Notes: generated from the sequence alone by a model not told the origin. Counted from the stretch's first letter, positions 42,998 through 51,999 are shown. The stretch: 64,000 bases of DNA from Actinopolyspora alba (GCF_900112765.1 NZ_FOMZ01000008.1:62001-126000), one strand, 5' to 3'. A program made the numbers and translations.

Positions 42998-44134
42998 ATG
43001 CCAGTCGAACGAATTCTCGCCACCACCGAGGCAACCGACCTGCTCAACCTCACGAGGGACATGGCCCGGAACGAACTGGCGCCGGAGGCGGCGCGCGCGG
43101 AGGCGAACGAGAGCTTCCCCCGCGAGAAGTTCGAACTGCTCGGCGAAGCCGGGTTGCTGAGCCTGCCGTACCCCGAGGAGTACGGCGGGGCGAACCAGCC
43201 CTACGAGACCTACCTCCAGGTGCTGGAGGAAATCAGCAGCGCGTGGATGACCGTGGGAGTCGGCCTGTCGGTGCACACCATGTCCTGCTACCCGCTGGTC
43301 GAGTTCGGCACGGGCGAGCAGCGCGAACGCTGGCTCGGCGAGATGCTCGGCGGCCACACCCTGGGCGCCTACGCGCTGTCCGAACCACAGGCCGGTTCGG
43401 ACGCGGCCGCCCTGCGAACCCGCGCGGAGCGGGACGGTGCCGAGTACGCGGTCAACGGCACCAAGTGCTGGATCACCCACGGTGGGGTGGCCGACTTCTA
43501 CACCCTGCTGACCAGAACCTCGGAGACGGAGATCAGCTGCCTGTTGGTCGACGGGAACACGCCGGGGCTCAAAGCCGGGAAACCGGAGCACAAGATGGGG
43601 CTGACCGGCTCGCCCACCACGGAACTCGTCCTCGACGACGCTCGGGTCGCGGAGCAGCGGCTCGTCGGTGGCGAGGGCAACGGACTGCGCATCGCGCTGC
43701 GCGCGCTCGATTCCGGGAGGCTGGGAATCGCGGCCTGCGCCGTGGGGCTGGCACAGGCGGCGCTCGACCTGGCGGTGGACTACGCGCGGCAGCGCACGCA
43801 GTTCGGCCGATCGATCATCGACTTCCAAGGGATCGAGTTCATGATCGCCGACATGGAAGCCGCCGTGCAGTCGGCCCGGGCGACCTACCTGGACGCGGCA
43901 CGGCGCCGCGACGCGGGGCGGTCCTTCAGCAGGCAGGCCTCGGTGGCCAAACTGATCGCGACGGACGCCGCCATGAAGGTCACCACCGACGCCGTGCAGG
44001 TGTTGGGAGGCGCCGGCTACACCAGGGAATTCCCCGCGGAACGCTACATGCGCGAAGCGAAGGTGCTACAGATCTTCGAGGGAACCAACCAGATCCAGCG
44101 GATGGTGATCGGCCGCGAGCTGGCGAAGACGTGA
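42998..44134 (+). CDS. Acyl-CoA dehydrogenase
   Basis: A 378-residue FAD-dependent acyl-CoA dehydrogenase. Visible motifs are Tyr-Ala-Leu-Ser-Glu-Pro-Gln-Ala-Gly-Ser-Asp (FAD/substrate signature), Trp-Ile-Thr-His-Gly-Gly, Arg-Xaa-Gln-Phe-Gly in the flavin-binding region, Gln-Val-Leu-Gly-Gly-Ala-Gly-Tyr and the catalytic glutamate region Ile-Phe-Glu-Gly-Thr-Asn-Gln-Ile-Gln near the C-terminus. It makes the 2,3-double bond of an acyl-CoA and passes electrons to ETF. Length is standard. ATG 42998 is chosen over an adjacent TTG at 42995. The five AGTACT boxes upstream suggest control by the divergent TetR protein. Confidence 0.95.
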   Translation: MPVERILATTEATDLLNLTRDMARNELAPEAARAEANESFPREKFELLGEAGLLSLPYPEEYGGANQPYETYLQVLEEISSAWMTVGVGLSVHTMSCYPLVEFGTGEQRERWLGEMLGGHTLGAYALSEPQAGSDAAALRTRAERDGAEYAVNGTKCWITHGGVADFYTLLTRTSETEISCLLVDGNTPGLKAGKPEHKMGLTGSPTTELVLDDARVAEQRLVGGEGNGLRIALRALDSGRLGIAACAVGLAQAALDLAVDYARQRTQFGRSIIDFQGIEFMIADMEAAVQSARATYLDAARRRDAGRSFSRQASVAKLIATDAAMKVTTDAVQVLGGAGYTREFPAERYMREAKVLQIFEGTNQIQRMVIGRELAKT

Positions 44135-44259
44135 GCCGGGTCCCGGACCGGCCTGGCGATCGTACTCGCCGCGCACCTCGGCCCCCGGAGACGGACCGGA
44201 AGCACTCGCACGTGCCCACCCACTCGGGTAACCGGTGCTCCCACCGGGGGCCGGGCGTC

Positions 44260-45189
44260 TCAGCCGATGGGGCGGAGTCCCCAACGCGCCGACCAGGTCT
44301 GCCCCTGTTCCAGCACGATCAGGTCGGTCCCGGAGTTCAACGCGTCGGGCGGGCAGGTCATCGGCTCCACCGCGATCGCCCTGCCACGCTCCGGGAACTC
44401 GGCCGCCGTGTAGACCTGTACCCAGCCGAAAACCGGATCGGCCCACAGCTGCACGCCGTGACCGGTGGAGTCGGTCAACGAGTGCCGCACCAGCCCCACC
44501 GGGTCGTCCGGCAACGGTGCGGCCCCGCCGAAAGCGGTATCCAACCAAACCCCGGCGAGCTTCTTGCCGGTGCGAAGATCCTGCTCCTCGCCCTCCAGCC
44601 TGCGGGGCGGCCGATCGGGCAGCATCCGTTCGGGATCGATCGGCAGCACGCTGGAGGCGGACAGCCGCAGGGTGCAGTCGTCGGTGGCCGCATCGCCCGC
44701 CCGCGGGTAGGGATGCACACCGATCCCGAACGGGACGGGACGGGAACCGAGGTTCTCCACGGTGTGCTGCACCGTCAGCCCGTGGTCGTCGACGGAGTAC
44801 TCCACCGCCGTCAGCAGCGGAACCGGCCAGCCGGGCTGTGCCGGGATCATCGCGTGCAGCACCACGGCGGCGGAGGTGTGCTCCCCCACCGTCCAGGGGG
44901 TGTTCCGCAGCAGGCCGTGGATGGCGTTTCGCCGATCCGGCTCGGTCAGCGCGAGCTGCTGCGGTTCGCCCTCCAGGTTCCAACGGCCGTCGGCGACGCG
45001 ATTCGGCCACGGCACCAGTATTGCCCCGGCGGCTCCGGGCGGTAGTCGGTCGGCCTCGTAGGTCTCGCTGTAGGGAACCCCGTCGACCTCGAAAGTACGC
45101 AGCGCGGCACCCACCTCGGTGATTACCGCCCGCACGCCACCGTGAACGATCTCGAACTGGTGACCTGTAGCCGGGATGTGTTCGTTCAC
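44260..45189 (-). CDS. Aldose 1-epimerase family protein (GalM-like)
   Basis: A 309-residue aldose epimerase-like protein. It shows Asn-Arg-Val-Ala-Asp-Gly-Arg-Trp, the Asn-Ala-Ile-His-Gly-Leu-Leu motif with its conserved His, Gly-Ile-Gly-Val-His-Pro-Tyr with the second His, and a late acidic residue in Ala-Val-Glu-Pro-Met-Thr-Cys-Pro-Pro-Asp-Ala that serves as base. These enzymes interconvert alpha and beta sugar anomers. The sugar cannot be determined; actinobacterial members are often annotated as glucose-6-phosphate or galactose mutarotases. It starts at GTG 45189. The gap after its stop, toward the convergent acyl-CoA dehydrogenase, is short. Confidence 0.88.
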   Translation of the reverse strand: MNEHIPATGHQFEIVHGGVRAVITEVGAALRTFEVDGVPYSETYEADRLPPGAAGAILVPWPNRVADGRWNLEGEPQQLALTEPDRRNAIHGLLRNTPWTVGEHTSAAVVLHAMIPAQPGWPVPLLTAVEYSVDDHGLTVQHTVENLGSRPVPFGIGVHPYPRAGDAATDDCTLRLSASSVLPIDPERMLPDRPPRRLEGEEQDLRTGKKLAGVWLDTAFGGAAPLPDDPVGLVRHSLTDSTGHGVQLWADPVFGWVQVYTAAEFPERGRAIAVEPMTCPPDALNSGTDLIVLEQGQTWSARWGLRPIG

Positions 45190-45263
45190 ACGACCACTGT
45201 ATGTCTTAGCCGATCAATCCCGTTAACCGTGCTGTCACCTTGATCAACCGAATCCTCCGCTCG

Positions 45264-45340
45264 GGCCGCCCGACGCCGTGTCGGGCAACGCGCGAGGAGA
45301 GCGCCGGGAGCGAGGAACCCGCGCGAGGTTCCGCCACCCG
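45264..45340 (-). repeat. Decayed arm of the composite repeat with a short hairpin
   Basis: GCCCGACGCCGTGTCGGGC (perfect 7-bp stem, 5-base loop), followed by GAGCGAGGAACCCGCGCGAGG and TTCCGCCACCC, matches the reverse arm of locus 2 with a shortened centre. No 18-bp hairpin units remain. It follows the pdxH stop and may now serve as that gene's terminator. Confidence 0.55.
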
Positions 45341-45381
45341 AGCGCCCTGCCGGAGGAGGACCGAGAACAGCGACACCCGCG

Positions 45382-46035
45382 TCAGGGCGCGAGCCGCCGC
45401 ACCTTCCAGGTGTCGTCCTCGCGGACGAACCGCAGCCGATCGTGCAACCTGTCCGGTTGTCCCTGCCAGAACTCCACGTACTCCGGCCGGATGCGCCACC
45501 CGCCCCAGTGCGGCGGAACCGGAACCCGCTCGGAATCGGCGAACCTGCGTTCGATACCGGTGAGTTTGGATTCCAGCGCGGCACGCCCGGAGACCACACA
45601 GGACTGCGGCGAGGCCCACGCGCCGAGCTGTGAACCACGGGGGCGGTGGACCCAGTAGTCGGTGGTCTCCTCCTGCTTGACCTTCTCCACCGTGCCGCGC
45701 ACGTTCACCTGTCGCTGCAGGGACAGCCAGGGGAAGGTAGCCGCGGCCACCCGGGTGGCGCCGAGATCATGACTCTTGGCCGAGGTGTAGTTGGTGAAGA
45801 ACACCAGGCCACGTTCGTCGATCCCCTTGCACAGCACCGTGCGCGAAGAAGGCATCCCCGAGGCGTCCGCCGTTGCCAGCACCATCGCGTTCGGTTCCGC
45901 CAGTTCCGCCCGCACCGCTTCGTCGAACCACTGCCGAAGCTGCTCGTGCCAGGTGGTGGCAAGCGACGACTCCTGAAGCGGCTCGGCATCGTAGGACACG
46001 CGCATCCCGGACAACGTGGCCTTTGCCTGCGACAT
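45382..46035 (-). CDS. pdxH: Pyridoxamine 5'-phosphate oxidase
   Basis: A 217-residue FMN enzyme that oxidises pyridoxine or pyridoxamine 5'-phosphate to pyridoxal 5'-phosphate, the last step of the vitamin B6 salvage pathway. Family motifs are present: Asn-Ala-Met-Val-Leu-Ala-Thr-Ala, Ser-Ser-Arg-Thr-Val-Leu-Cys-Lys-Gly, Phe-Phe-Thr-Asn-Tyr-Thr-Ser-Ala-Lys, Arg-Pro-Arg-Gly-Ser-Gln-Leu-Gly-Ala-Trp-Ala-Ser and the C-terminal Arg-Leu-His-Asp-Arg. ATG 46035 has AGGAGGAATGG before it, so the frame extension to 46098 is not used. It is divergent from the second citrate synthase gene. Confidence 0.95.
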   Translation of the reverse strand: MSQAKATLSGMRVSYDAEPLQESSLATTWHEQLRQWFDEAVRAELAEPNAMVLATADASGMPSSRTVLCKGIDERGLVFFTNYTSAKSHDLGATRVAAATFPWLSLQRQVNVRGTVEKVKQEETTDYWVHRPRGSQLGAWASPQSCVVSGRAALESKLTGIERRFADSERVPVPPHWGGWRIRPEYVEFWQGQPDRLHDRLRFVREDDTWKVRRLAP

Positions 46036-46481
46036 CCATTCCTCCTGACTAGACCGACGTCTCAAGCGACGCCACCGCTGGGTCAAATGTGCTCGCACTG
46101 AACTGCAATGGTGCGCGATACCTCGAACGCCCGCGCGCCAGGCGAAGCGACGCCCCGAACGACGGTAAACGGAAAACGAAGCCGGACCGAACCGCAGTTC
46201 GGTCCCGATCGATCTCGTAATCGATCCAGTCGGCTGTCGCCGCTCGGAAACGATTCCGAAACTCCCTCGAAGGCGACCACCGGGCCGGACGGGATGTGAT
46301 CTTTTTCATTACTCCGCGTTTACCGGGCGCGACGATTGCCTTCACGTACCGAGTGGGTGCACTGTTACCGCTACGACATCGGCCGCGTTCCGCGACCGTG
46401 TGCCACACCACCCCGCCACGTCCCCACCGCGGCCCGCACTGGGTCGACGGCACAACCGGCGACGAAGGAGACGAGGCGACG
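46036..46481. other. Divergent promoter region of pdxH and citA
   Basis: These 446 bases hold no gene I can support. The start of the plus-strand frame (46296-46481) is open but Arg/Pro/His-rich and lacks citrate synthase resemblance, so it is treated as leader. A short AT-rich stretch (GATCTTTTTCATTAC) at about 46301 may belong to a promoter. No repeat-family copy is present. Confidence 0.4.
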
Positions 46482-47624
46482 ATGCCGAATCCAGTGAACA
46501 ACGAAGCCACGCAAGCCGCTGTAAGCCCAGGCCTCGAAGGCGTGGTGGCGTTCGAGACCGAGATCGCCGAACCGGACCGTGACGGTGGTGCCCTGCGCTA
46601 CCGCGGAGTGGACATCGAGGAGCTGGCGGGCCGGGTCTCGTTCGGCGACGTATGGGCGCTGCTGGTCGACGGCCGCTTCGGCAACGGCCTCGGCGCGGCG
46701 AGCGACGACCGACTCCCGGTGCGCAACGGCGACGTACGTGTCGACATGCAGTCGGCGCTGGCGATGGTCGCACCGACCAACGGGTTCGCCCCGCTGCTGG
46801 ACGTGACCGAGGAACAAGCACGTGACCAGCTGGCGTTGGCCTCGGAGCTGGCGCTGTCCTACGCGGCCCAGTCGGCCCGGGGGGAGGAACTCCCCGAGGT
46901 ACCCCGCTCCGAACTGGACCAGTGCGGCACGGTCGCCGAACGATTCCTGACCTGCTGGCGCGGCGAGCCGGATCCGGCACACGTGAAGGCGCTGGACGCC
47001 TACTGGGTCTCCGCGGCCGAACACGGCCTCAACGCCTCGACCTTCACCGCGCGGGTCATCGCCTCCACCGGCGCCGACGCCGCCGCGAGCCTCTCCGGAG
47101 CCGTGGGTGCCATGTCCGGGCCACTGCACGGTGGCGCCCCCGCCCGGGTACTGCCGATGATCGAAGAGGTCGAACAGCGCGGTGACGCCCGCGCGGTGGT
47201 CGAGTCGATCCTGGATCGTGGCGACCGGCTCATGGGCTTCGGGCACCGGGTCTACCGCGCGGAGGACCCCCGCGCGAGGGTACTGCGCGAAACCTGCAAG
47301 CAGCTCGGTTCGCCCCGGTTCGAGGTGGCCGCGGAACTGGAGCAGGCGGCACTGTCGGTGCTGGCCGAGCGGCGCCCCGACCGGCAGATCGCCACCAACG
47401 TGGAGTTCTGGGCAGCGGTGATCCTGGACTTCGCACGGGTACCGACACCGATGATGCCCGCGATGTTCACCTGTGCGCGGCTGGCGGGCTGGTCCGCCCA
47501 CGTCCTGGAGCAGAAGCGGACCGGCCGGCTGGTACGCCCCTCCGCACGCTACGTCGGGCCGGGCGCCCGTGAACCGCGTGAGGTCGAGGGGTGGAGCACG
47601 GTCTCCCCCCTGGTCTCCGTTTGA
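46482..47624 (+). CDS. citA: Second citrate synthase (CitA type)
   Basis: A 380-residue citrate synthase related to the shorter actinobacterial CitA: Leu-Arg-Tyr-Arg-Gly-Val-Asp-Ile-Glu-Glu-Leu, Gly-Pro-Leu-His-Gly-Gly-Ala-Pro, Met-Gly-Phe-Gly-His-Arg-Val-Tyr-Arg-Ala-Glu-Asp-Pro-Arg-Ala-Arg and Asn-Val-Glu-Phe-Trp-Ala. In the last motif a Glu replaces the Asp of the usual Asn-Val-Asp-Phe (present in GltA here), which may affect the catalytic acid. ATG 46482 follows AAGGAG. It may instead act as a 2-methylcitrate or low-activity citrate synthase. Repeat copies fill the following gap. Confidence 0.87.
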   Translation: MPNPVNNEATQAAVSPGLEGVVAFETEIAEPDRDGGALRYRGVDIEELAGRVSFGDVWALLVDGRFGNGLGAASDDRLPVRNGDVRVDMQSALAMVAPTNGFAPLLDVTEEQARDQLALASELALSYAAQSARGEELPEVPRSELDQCGTVAERFLTCWRGEPDPAHVKALDAYWVSAAEHGLNASTFTARVIASTGADAAASLSGAVGAMSGPLHGGAPARVLPMIEEVEQRGDARAVVESILDRGDRLMGFGHRVYRAEDPRARVLRETCKQLGSPRFEVAAELEQAALSVLAERRPDRQIATNVEFWAAVILDFARVPTPMMPAMFTCARLAGWSAHVLEQKRTGRLVRPSARYVGPGAREPREVEGWSTVSPLVSV

Positions 47625-47639
47625 TGGAGCACAGCGGCA

Positions 47640-47725
47640 GTTGCTCCGGTGGCTGGTTAACCGGCACGTGAGTCGGCGCCTTGCTTCGTTGGGCCGGCTC
47701 TTGAGTAGCGACCTACGCGGCGAGC
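47640..47725 (+). repeat. Second repeat family, copy B
   Basis: TCCGGTGGC, CGTGAGTCGGCGCC, CGTTGGGCCGGCTC and TGAGTAGCG match copy A at 34350-34425 in order and spacing. It lies just after the citA stop. Together with copy A it shows a second short intergenic repeat family placed after genes. Confidence 0.55.
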
Positions 47726-47824
47726 GGCCCGGCCTCGCAATGCATCCGACTCACGCACCGGGGACACGCGCGTTGCTCACGCCACACGAGGTGGATTCCG
47801 CGCGGTGATCATGGGGAGTAACGT

Positions 47825-48085
47825 GGCGGAACCTCTCGCACGGCTCTCGCTGCGGGTTCGGCGACATCGGGTAGCGATACACAACGTCTCCGGCGTCCTC
47901 ACGAGAGCCGCACGGGAGAACCCGCGGCGGCGCGAGCTGCGGGCGTGGTTGGGGGGGGGCGGCCCGCGAAGGTGGTAGAGGCTCCGCTTCGGAAGCACCG
48001 TAGACGCGGCGATTTCGCGAGAAATCGACACCGCCGGGGCCGAGCCGCCGCAGTGGGGCGGCGATTTCGCGAGAAATCTACACCG
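47825..48085 (+). repeat. Composite palindromic repeat, locus 6
   Basis: Full arm: GGCGGAACCTCTCGCACGG, GCTCTCGCTGCGG, a diverged inner pair around GCGACATCGGGTAG and AACGTCTCC, then CACGAGAGCCGCACGGG. A run of G (47949-47959) follows, and then hairpins at 48010-48027 and 48062-48079, exactly 52 bp apart and in the same orientation as locus 1. With repeat copy B it occupies most of the 591-base gap between citA and the CtaG gene; the rest shows nothing clear. Confidence 0.78.
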
Positions 48086-48215
48086 CCCCCGACCGGGGAG
48101 AAACCGCTCCCAGCCGGGGACTACGCCGCCCCACCCGGAAGGCGACGCGTGTTCCGGGACACGATCCGGGCGCCGCCCGCGCGAACGCGGCGTCCGGATG
48201 CGGGAGAGTGTCGGT

Positions 48216-49235
48216 GTGCACCATGTCGAAGAGCTGACATTCACCAGTGCGCTGCTGAGCTGGAAGTTCGCGTTCTGGTGGGATCTGCTGATCGTGCTGC
48301 TCGGTGTCACCTACGCCGCCGGGGTGACACGACTCCGACGCGGGAGCCGGGGCCGAACCTGGCCCGCCCACCGCTGTTGGCTGTTCGCCTCCGGGCTGGT
48401 GAGCCTGTTCGTGGCGATGAACAGCTTCGTCGCGGTCTACGGCCACGCGCTGTTCACCATGCACATGGTGCAGCACCTGATGTTGATCATGCTGGTCCCC
48501 GCCCTGCTCGTCTACGGCAAACCACTGCGGCTGTGGTCGGAGCTGGACGAGTCCGGGCGTGTGGCGCGAATCCTGCGCGGCCGAGCGGTCGGCATGCTGA
48601 CCCACCCGGCGTGGACCATGGTGCTGTACTCGGTGGTGCTGGTCGCCACCCATCTGACCCCGTTCATGCAGCTCATGTTGCTGAACCCGTGGCTGCACCA
48701 TGCCGAGAGCGTGTTGTACCTGGTCGCGGGTTACCTGACGTTCCTGCCACTGCTGGGCACCGAACCGACCCGCTGGCAGCACTTCCCCTACCCGCTGCGG
48801 GTGTTCAGCGCCCTGATGGGGATGGGACCGGACACCGGTATCGGCGTGATCCTGATGATGGCCGACGATCCGCTGTTCCCCGCCTACGGGAGGATGCGCG
48901 ACTGGTGGATCGACGACGGCACGCTGACCGTGTTGGCCGACCAACGGCTCGGCGGCGGGATCATGTGGTTCTTCGGCGACGCGCTCATGGCCGTGTTCGC
49001 GCTGGTGCTGGTGCGGCAGTGGATGCGTGCCAACGGCTCGGAAGCCGGTTTCGGCAACTGGCTGGAGTCCGCCAGACGCAGCGCGCTCGCCGAAACCGAC
49101 GGCGAGGCCGACTCCGAGGTGCAGAGCCTGCGGACCACGGATGACCTCGACGAGGACGAGCGGGCCAGGCAGGCGTACAACGCGATGCTCGCCAGACTGG
49201 CCCGGCAGGACGAGCAGCGGAGCGGTCGACGGTAG
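48216..49235 (+). CDS. CtaG (caa3-type) cytochrome oxidase assembly protein
   Basis: A 339-residue membrane protein with about seven to eight helices and the CtaG/DUF1404-like pattern: Phe-Thr-Met-His-Met-Val-Gln-His-Leu, Leu-Thr-His-Pro-Ala-Trp and a central His-His-Ala-Glu in the membrane. The C-terminal tail is soluble and acidic. The family helps deliver copper to the cytochrome oxidase, and the histidines are plausible metal ligands. I chose GTG 48216 because GGGAG lies nine bases upstream; ATG 48198 lacks a ribosome site. It is followed 213 bases later by a CopD-CtaG fusion, so the two likely work together. Confidence 0.85.
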   Translation: MHHVEELTFTSALLSWKFAFWWDLLIVLLGVTYAAGVTRLRRGSRGRTWPAHRCWLFASGLVSLFVAMNSFVAVYGHALFTMHMVQHLMLIMLVPALLVYGKPLRLWSELDESGRVARILRGRAVGMLTHPAWTMVLYSVVLVATHLTPFMQLMLLNPWLHHAESVLYLVAGYLTFLPLLGTEPTRWQHFPYPLRVFSALMGMGPDTGIGVILMMADDPLFPAYGRMRDWWIDDGTLTVLADQRLGGGIMWFFGDALMAVFALVLVRQWMRANGSEAGFGNWLESARRSALAETDGEADSEVQSLRTTDDLDEDERARQAYNAMLARLARQDEQRSGRR

Positions 49236-49448
49236 TCACCCTGCCGGCTCGCGTTTCACGGGCCCGACTCGGCACGACCTCCCGCTCCGCGCTCGCGGCG
49301 AGTGGCGGAGACATCGAACGGCCACCGCGACCGGGCCGTCGGACCGACTCCGCGACACCCTATGCTGCCCAGCAGAAACAGTACCGGACCGCCGAAACCG
49401 GCACCGTTCGCGATTCACGGCCCACCACCCCGATCACGAGGTCAGTTC

Positions 49449-51422
49449 ATGTCAGGTTCCGCACCGAGCAGCCGCAGGGAAGGCGACGAAGCCGCACCGA
49501 GTGCTCCCGGGGTGACCCGCTGGGGGCTGCTGGGTACTGGGTCCGCCGTGGTTCTCACGATCGTGCTGGTACTCGCGGCGGGCAGCGGCGTCTACGCGGT
49601 ACTCGGATACCCCGATCCGGGAGCGTTGACCAAACTGGGCGTCAACCTGCTGCGGCTGGTATTCGACCTCGCCGGGGCGTGCTGCCTGGGTGGTCTGGTG
49701 TTCGCCGCGTTCTTCACCGTCCCGCAACGCGGTGGGATGATCTCGCCGGACGGTTACGCGGCGCTGCGGACCGCGGGCACGGCCGCGTGGCTCTGGGGCG
49801 TTGCCGGGTTGCTGCTCACGGTGTTCGACGCCGCCGACTCGGCGGGGCAGTCGGTCACCGACAGCCTGACGCCCGGCGCGTTGTCGGGGCTGTTGGAAGC
49901 ACTGGACGTTCCGAAGGCGTGGCTGCTCTCCGCGCTGCTCGCGCTGGTACTGGCTGTCGCGTGCCGTTCGACGCTGCGGTGGCGCACCACGATCGGGCTG
50001 ACCGTGCTGGCGGGGGTGACGCTGCTGCCTCCGGTGCTGGTCGGGCACTCCGCCTCCAACGGAGGGCACGACTTCGCCTCCGACAGCATGGTCTTCCACG
50101 TGGTGGCGGCCGCGTTGTGGCTGGGAGTGCTGTTCGCCGTGCTCGCCCACGCCCGCAGGCGGGGAGCGAACCCGGGAATAGTGGCGCGGCGTTACCGGAA
50201 GCTCGCCGCGACGTGCTGGGGTGTGCTGGCGGTCTCCGGTGTCATCGGCTCGCTGATACTGGCACCGGCCCGGATGTGGCTGGACACCCAGTACGGAGCA
50301 CTGGTGCTGTGCAAGATCGGTCTCCTGCTGCTGGTGGGGCTGGTCTCGGTGCCGTTGCGACGTCGGATCACCCGGTCCGCGCGGGATCGCCACGTGGGGA
50401 TGCTGCGCCTTGCCGGGGCCGAGCTGGCGCTGCTGCTGACCACGGTGGGGATCTCGATGGGAATGGCGCACGTTCCGCCGCCCAACCTGCTCGACCGGAA
50501 CGCCACCGCCATGGACCTGCTCATCGGCTACGACCTTCCGGAGTTTCCGAGCTTCTGGCAGCTGGTCACCCAGTGGCGGTTCGACCTACTGCTGGGCACG
50601 GCCGCAGTGGTGTTGGCGGTGAGCTACCTGGCGGGAGTGCGCCGGTTGCGCGCGCACGGGCAACGCTGGCCGGTGGGGCGCACGGTGAGCTGGTTGGCGG
50701 GCTGCCTGGCGGTGCTGGTGGCCAGCTCCTCCGGAGTGGGAAGCTACGCACCTGCCACCTTCGGGGTGCACATGACGGCCCACCTGCTGCTGAACATGCT
50801 GGGTCCGGCCCTGCTCGTGCTGGGGACCCCGGTGAACCTGTGCCTGCGGGCCCTACCTCGTGCGCGCCGGGGTGAACCGTACGGACCGAGGGAATGGCTG
50901 CTCGGGATAGTGGACTCGCCCGTTTCGAGGTGGCTGAGTCACCCGGTGCTTGCCTCGCTGTTGCTGGTGGGCTCGCTCTACGCGCTGTACCCGACCGGCC
51001 TGTTCCAACTGATCATGCAGGAGCACTGGGCTCACACGATCATGAACGTCTACTTCCTGGGTAGCGGCTATCTGTGGTTCTGGTCGATACTCGGCATCGA
51101 CCGCACCCCCCGACGGGTGCCGCAGCTGGCGCGACTGGGCGTGACGCTGGGCATGATGCCCGCTCTGGCCTTCTTCGGGGTGCTGGTGCTGAGCATGTCC
51201 GAGCCGATCGCGGGCAACTACTACCGCACGCTGGACCTGCCGTGGTCGGTGGATCCGATGGCCGCACAGCAGGCGGGAGCGCTGATCGGCTGGCTCGGCG
51301 GTGAGATTCCGCTGCTGCTGGTACTGGTCGTGCTGCTCCGGCAGTGGCACCGGGAGGAGGGCGACGATGACGACGCCGACTACCGGGGCATGCTCGCACG
51401 GCTGGAATCCACCCGGGGCTGA
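49449..51422 (+). CDS. CopD-CtaG fusion membrane protein
   Basis: A 657-residue protein combining two copper-related membrane domains. The N-terminal half (about 25-330, eight helices) is CopD/YcnJ-like, with histidines in Val-Gly-His-Ser and Phe-His-Val-Val-Ala-Ala-Ala-Leu-Trp-Leu-Gly. The C-terminal half (about 370-640, seven helices) is CtaG-like with His-Met-Thr-Ala-His-Leu-Leu-Leu-Asn and His-Trp-Ala-His-Thr-Ile-Met-Asn. This CopD-CtaG fusion is common in actinobacteria and is thought to import or place copper for respiratory oxidases. ATG 49449 has GAGGT upstream. Its C-terminal tail repeats the Asp-rich end seen in the previous gene's product. Confidence 0.87.
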   Translation: MSGSAPSSRREGDEAAPSAPGVTRWGLLGTGSAVVLTIVLVLAAGSGVYAVLGYPDPGALTKLGVNLLRLVFDLAGACCLGGLVFAAFFTVPQRGGMISPDGYAALRTAGTAAWLWGVAGLLLTVFDAADSAGQSVTDSLTPGALSGLLEALDVPKAWLLSALLALVLAVACRSTLRWRTTIGLTVLAGVTLLPPVLVGHSASNGGHDFASDSMVFHVVAAALWLGVLFAVLAHARRRGANPGIVARRYRKLAATCWGVLAVSGVIGSLILAPARMWLDTQYGALVLCKIGLLLLVGLVSVPLRRRITRSARDRHVGMLRLAGAELALLLTTVGISMGMAHVPPPNLLDRNATAMDLLIGYDLPEFPSFWQLVTQWRFDLLLGTAAVVLAVSYLAGVRRLRAHGQRWPVGRTVSWLAGCLAVLVASSSGVGSYAPATFGVHMTAHLLLNMLGPALLVLGTPVNLCLRALPRARRGEPYGPREWLLGIVDSPVSRWLSHPVLASLLLVGSLYALYPTGLFQLIMQEHWAHTIMNVYFLGSGYLWFWSILGIDRTPRRVPQLARLGVTLGMMPALAFFGVLVLSMSEPIAGNYYRTLDLPWSVDPMAAQQAGALIGWLGGEIPLLLVLVVLLRQWHREEGDDDDADYRGMLARLESTRG

Positions 51423-51568
51423 ACGGATCCGACAGGACCCTGGTGAACCGGCCGGGCGCGCGTCGACAGCGACGGTCTTCGACAGCGGCCTACCCGGTGT
51501 GACCGGACTCTCGCCGCGGCACGACGGCTCGGTGATCGTGTGCACGGCGAACACCGGAGTAACGTGAG

Positions 51569-51587
51569 TTCGGCAAGGCATACCTTA
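51569..51587 (+). promoter_or_regulatory. IdeR/DtxR-type iron box
   Basis: TTCGGCAAGGCATACCTTA fits 16 of 19 positions of the mycobacterial IdeR consensus TWAGGTWAGSCTWACCTWA. It lies 28 bases upstream of the DUF2218 start, where a repressor could block transcription when iron is plentiful. Confidence 0.6.
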
Positions 51588-51615
51588 CCCGAAACCGCGT
51601 CGATCGAGAGACAAG

Positions 51616-51909
51616 ATGCTGACCTCACAGGCGGAAGTGACCACCGAACGACCACAGCGATACCTGTCGCAACTGTGCGAGCACTTCGCGCACAAGGTCG
51701 ACAGCGAGCACGACGACGCAACCGGGCGCGTGGAGTTCGACGTCGGAACGTGCGAGCTGCGGGCCGAGGGGCGGACCCTGCTGCTGCGGGCGCGTGCCGC
51801 TGATCGGGAAGGGGTCGACCGGGTCAAACAGGTGGTCGGAACCCATCTGGAACGCTTCGGCACCCGGGACGAGCTCGAAGTCCACTGGACCGATGTCGAG
51901 GGGAGTTGA
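51616..51909 (+). CDS. DUF2218 protein
   Basis: A 97-residue protein of the DUF2218 family: Arg-Tyr-Leu-Ser-Gln-Leu-Cys-Glu-His-Phe near residue 15, a Gly-Arg-Val-Glu-Phe-Asp strand, Leu-Leu-Leu-Arg-Ala-Arg-Ala and a final Glu-Val-His-Trp. The His, Cys and His-Phe residues in the first helix are typical. Members often sit near siderophore uptake or reductase genes, consistent with the IdeR-like box upstream. No siderophore gene is adjacent here, so the link rests on the box and family habit. ATG 51616 follows GAGAGACAAG. Locus 7 of the repeat fills the gap downstream. Confidence 0.8.
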   Translation: MLTSQAEVTTERPQRYLSQLCEHFAHKVDSEHDDATGRVEFDVGTCELRAEGRTLLLRARAADREGVDRVKQVVGTHLERFGTRDELEVHWTDVEGS

Positions 51910-51999
51910 CCCCTCCCGCCGCGTAGCCGGCATCCGCCTCGCGCACCAGAGGTCCCATGCGCTGCGACCCGCACGGTCGCGTCCCGACGGCGCCGCGGG

